Source of the DNA: a virus
Length of the DNA stretch: 22,047 bases
Virus record (IMG/VR): IMGVR_UViG_3300036832_000229
Span: 1-22,047 of that record
Direction: 5' to 3' (one strand)
Made by a program: the position numbers and the translations under genes. How positions within the stretch are numbered: position 1 is the first letter of the stretch; each line of letters starts with the position of its first letter. The notes beneath the pieces are model-generated. The model searched no databases and was not told where the DNA came from. It saw only the letters and a program-made list of their open reading frames with translations. Below are positions 20,297 to 22,047 of this stretch, in pieces.

Positions 20297-21793
20297 TCAA
20301 TAGACCTTGAAAGCCCCCAGCCTCGGGGCATGATCCTCAGCCCAGCGGGCCACCGTTGCCGCTGTGAGGGCAGCCAGGCTGACGGTGGCTGTCCTGCGGC
20401 CCCAGCCCCAAGCGTCGCCCACAGCCCGCCTGGTGGCGGCTGAGACAGCCTCATCTAGAGCCTGGTGGGGCCGGTAGCGCAGGGCCTTCTTTTCAGGTGT
20501 CAGGGCCTCCAGGAAGCCAGCGCAGGCAGCTACGTACTCCTTGGTTTTGAGCGGCATCAGGGTCAGGCCTAGACGCTCAGCCTCGTCAGCCACGTCCAGG
20601 GCGGGCCCACCGGAGTCATAGGAGACCGCACGGGGCTGCCAGCGGGCCTGGAGCTCCACCAGGCGGGCTGCCACCCAACCCGTGCCCTCTGCCCAATCGG
20701 TCACCTCCAGGCGGCAGCGGCCGTCCTGGTCGGTCCAAGCCGCCACGATGGCGGCATCGCTGCGATCCAGAGCCACGTCAAAGCCCAGCGACACCTCGCC
20801 ACGGTTGGGCAACCCCTGCCGCTCATCGGCTGCGTCACGCCAATGGTCGGCAGGGATCACCCGGGCTGTAGTAGACACCCAACGGTTGCCGTAGGCCCTA
20901 GCAAACTCATCAGGCCCGAGGATTTCCAGGGCAGCGTGCATGGCCTCGGGCCCTATCGTCCTCCCGTAGGCGGGATGGTAGACGGGCCAGGACGATTCCT
21001 GGCAGGGGTCAAGGTCATCGGGGCAGGTCCACTCAAAGAACGCCAGCCCTGAGTCCCGGCCTGCCTTGACTGCTGCACGGCCAGCCTCCACCGTACCCAG
21101 CCACCACGTACTTGTTGCATCACCTGCCGTTGACACCTTCCAAACTTGAGCATTGGGCCTCGTTGCCTGTGTGGGGACAATGGCCTGGTCTATCTGTTTG
21201 CCCCGCACCAGGTCAAAAGCCCAAGGCTCATCGACAACCACCAAATCGCTGATCTTTGAGTGAAGCCCCGATGGTGTGGGTGGAAACGGCCTGACCAGTG
21301 AACCGGTGGCATGCCACTTGATGTGCTCCGAACCAGCCGCCCTGCGCACATGGAAGGCAGAGGCCAAAGGCTGCAGCACGGGCACATGCTCATTGAGCAA
21401 CCAGTCAACTGCGTCCTTGCCGCTCTGCTGGGTGAACCACACCCTGGCCCGTTGAACCATCAAGGCACGATGCTCCATGGTGGCACCGAACAAAGTCGTT
21501 TTGCCGCTCTGTCTTGGCACCGTGATGATCACTTGCTTGTAGGCGAACAGCCCCGAGGGCAACACCTCCAAAGCCACATCAGCAACCAGCTGCTGCCAGG
21601 GCATGAACGGCAAACCGATGGCAGCGGCAAACTTGGCAACGGCTGGGCCGAAGCTATCCCGGTCCAGGTTGCGTGGTGTGGCCCACGTTGCCTGAGGGCT
21701 TGGCCATTTCGGCAAGCAGTTCGGCAAAGGTGTCGGTGGCTGGGGCTCCAGCGAGGCTGAGACCTGCGCTCTGGTAGAGGATGGCGAGGACAC
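20297..21793 (-). CDS. Terminase large subunit
   Basis: A 498-residue packaging motor. The ATPase domain has Walker A VPRQSGKTT (92-100) and Walker B LVVVDE (184-189), followed by a coupling-type TAG near 222. The nuclease domain has Asp339 (LGFDVALDRSDAA) and Asp393 (YDSGG), with Asp460 as a further candidate. It would cut and translocate DNA through the portal. A GTG at 21793 is the only early start; the conserved WATPR segment (37-41) precedes any ATG, so the gene must begin within the terminase small-subunit gene. The two overlap by up to 140 bp in different frames. Family resemblance is to actinophage HK97-like large subunits. Confidence 0.95.
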   Translation of the reverse strand: MSSPSSTRAQVSASLEPQPPTPLPNCLPKWPSPQATWATPRNLDRDSFGPAVAKFAAAIGLPFMPWQQLVADVALEVLPSGLFAYKQVIITVPRQSGKTTLFGATMEHRALMVQRARVWFTQQSGKDAVDWLLNEHVPVLQPLASAFHVRRAAGSEHIKWHATGSLVRPFPPTPSGLHSKISDLVVVDEPWAFDLVRGKQIDQAIVPTQATRPNAQVWKVSTAGDATSTWWLGTVEAGRAAVKAGRDSGLAFFEWTCPDDLDPCQESSWPVYHPAYGRTIGPEAMHAALEILGPDEFARAYGNRWVSTTARVIPADHWRDAADERQGLPNRGEVSLGFDVALDRSDAAIVAAWTDQDGRCRLEVTDWAEGTGWVAARLVELQARWQPRAVSYDSGGPALDVADEAERLGLTLMPLKTKEYVAACAGFLEALTPEKKALRYRPHQALDEAVSAATRRAVGDAWGWGRRTATVSLAALTAATVARWAEDHAPRLGAFKVY

Positions 21794-22007
21794 GGTTGGC
21801 CTGACTTATGGCGTAGGGGTCGCCAGCTGCGGTGGCAATGTCCACGGCACGGGCTTGGGCTCGCAGCATGGCCCGCTCAGCATGGTCAATATCGTCCCTT
21901 TCACGCAGTTCCTTGTTGAGTGCTTGCTCTGTGCGGCCTAGGCGTGGATTGGGTACATCCTCGCTTTCATCGGTCGGTGTCAGCTTGAACCTAGGCCTAT
22001 CGGTCAC
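21654..22007 (-). CDS. Terminase small subunit
   Basis: A 117-residue protein with a polar N-terminus (about 1-25) and two long helices (TEQALNKELRERDDIDHAER, then AVDIATAAGDPYAISQANRV). The pattern resembles small terminase subunits of actinophages. It would recognise the packaging site and recruit the large subunit. GTG at 22007 is the first start in the frame; a possible AAGGGG lies somewhat far upstream (about 13 bases). Its end overlaps the large-subunit gene deeply. It is the first gene of the late operon, and its promoter must lie in the last 40 bp or beyond the window. Confidence 0.75.
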   Translation of the reverse strand: MTDRPRFKLTPTDESEDVPNPRLGRTEQALNKELRERDDIDHAERAMLRAQARAVDIATAAGDPYAISQANRVLAILYQSAGLSLAGAPATDTFAELLAEMAKPSGNVGHTTQPGPG

Positions 22008-22023
22008 AACCGCTCAGACCCCT

Positions 22024-22038
22024 TTCGGTTCGAACGAA
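22024..22038. repeat. Near-palindrome ahead of the small terminase gene
   Basis: TTCG, one extra G, TTCGAA and CGAA make an imperfect palindrome 17 bp upstream of the GTG, followed on the plus strand by an A run. Palindromes near a small terminase are common at packaging or cos sites. The right edge of the window cuts the context, so this is only a candidate. Confidence 0.35.
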
Positions 22039-22047
22039 AAAAGCAAG

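Noticed and set aside
1-22047. CRISPR array, tRNA genes, insertion sequence or toxin-antitoxin pair
   Set aside because: I looked on both strands and saw no regularly spaced repeat-spacer array, no complete tRNA fold, no transposase and no toxin-antitoxin gene pair.

Overview
The window reads as most or all of a small temperate siphovirus genome, probably of an actinobacterial host. Every gene I can support lies on the minus strand. The genes are packed tightly, with ATGA, GTGA, TGATG and TAATG junctions, and GTG starts are frequent. The large terminase, HK97-type portal, protease and capsid, the ReqiPepy6 Gp37-like tail protein, the amidase endolysin and the tyrosine integrase all resemble actinophage families. 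The host assignment is an inference from protein resemblance, moderately high GC and GTG use; no host DNA is visible.

In the direction of transcription (right to left) the layout is as follows. 22007-18379 holds packaging and head assembly: small and large terminase, portal and prohead protease. 18221-16149 holds the capsid and connector genes. 16140-9355 holds the tail: tube protein, a two-part assembly chaperone, a 600-residue tape measure, distal tail protein and two tail-tip proteins, the last with a collar domain and a histidine-rich tip. 9341-8327 is a lysis cassette of an amidase endolysin followed by two very short membrane proteins (30 and 58 residues). A 14-bp-stem hairpin at 8268-8324 closes the late operon.

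Between the lysis genes and integrase (8326-7913) is a gene-free stretch with two paired 11-bp repeats exactly 231 bp apart, my preferred attP candidate, followed by a hairpin just ahead of the integrase ribosome binding site. Integrase spans 7912-6773. The 381 bp after it (6772-6392) has no gene but contains a 21-bp tandem repeat and a tandem triplet of a 10-bp unit. The early operon (6391-121) then encodes an excisionase-like protein, a resolvase-type nuclease, a small helix-turn-helix protein, a TGT/DpdA-like barrel protein, a Cas4/RecB-type nuclease, an SSB-like protein, a conserved phage protein, a primase-helicase, two small proteins and an HNH nuclease.

Integrase sits in the middle while terminase and HNH genes lie at the two ends. 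This is the order of a free phage genome, not an integrated prophage, and joining the ends would place HNH directly upstream of the terminase as in many cos phages. No CI-type repressor is recognisable. The observations most worth checking are a consensus AGGAGG inside the endolysin gene that would yield a separate C-terminal domain, the two very short lysis proteins, the repeat architecture on both sides of integrase, the TGT-like enzyme without deazaguanine synthesis genes, and the overlap of the tail chaperone frames.
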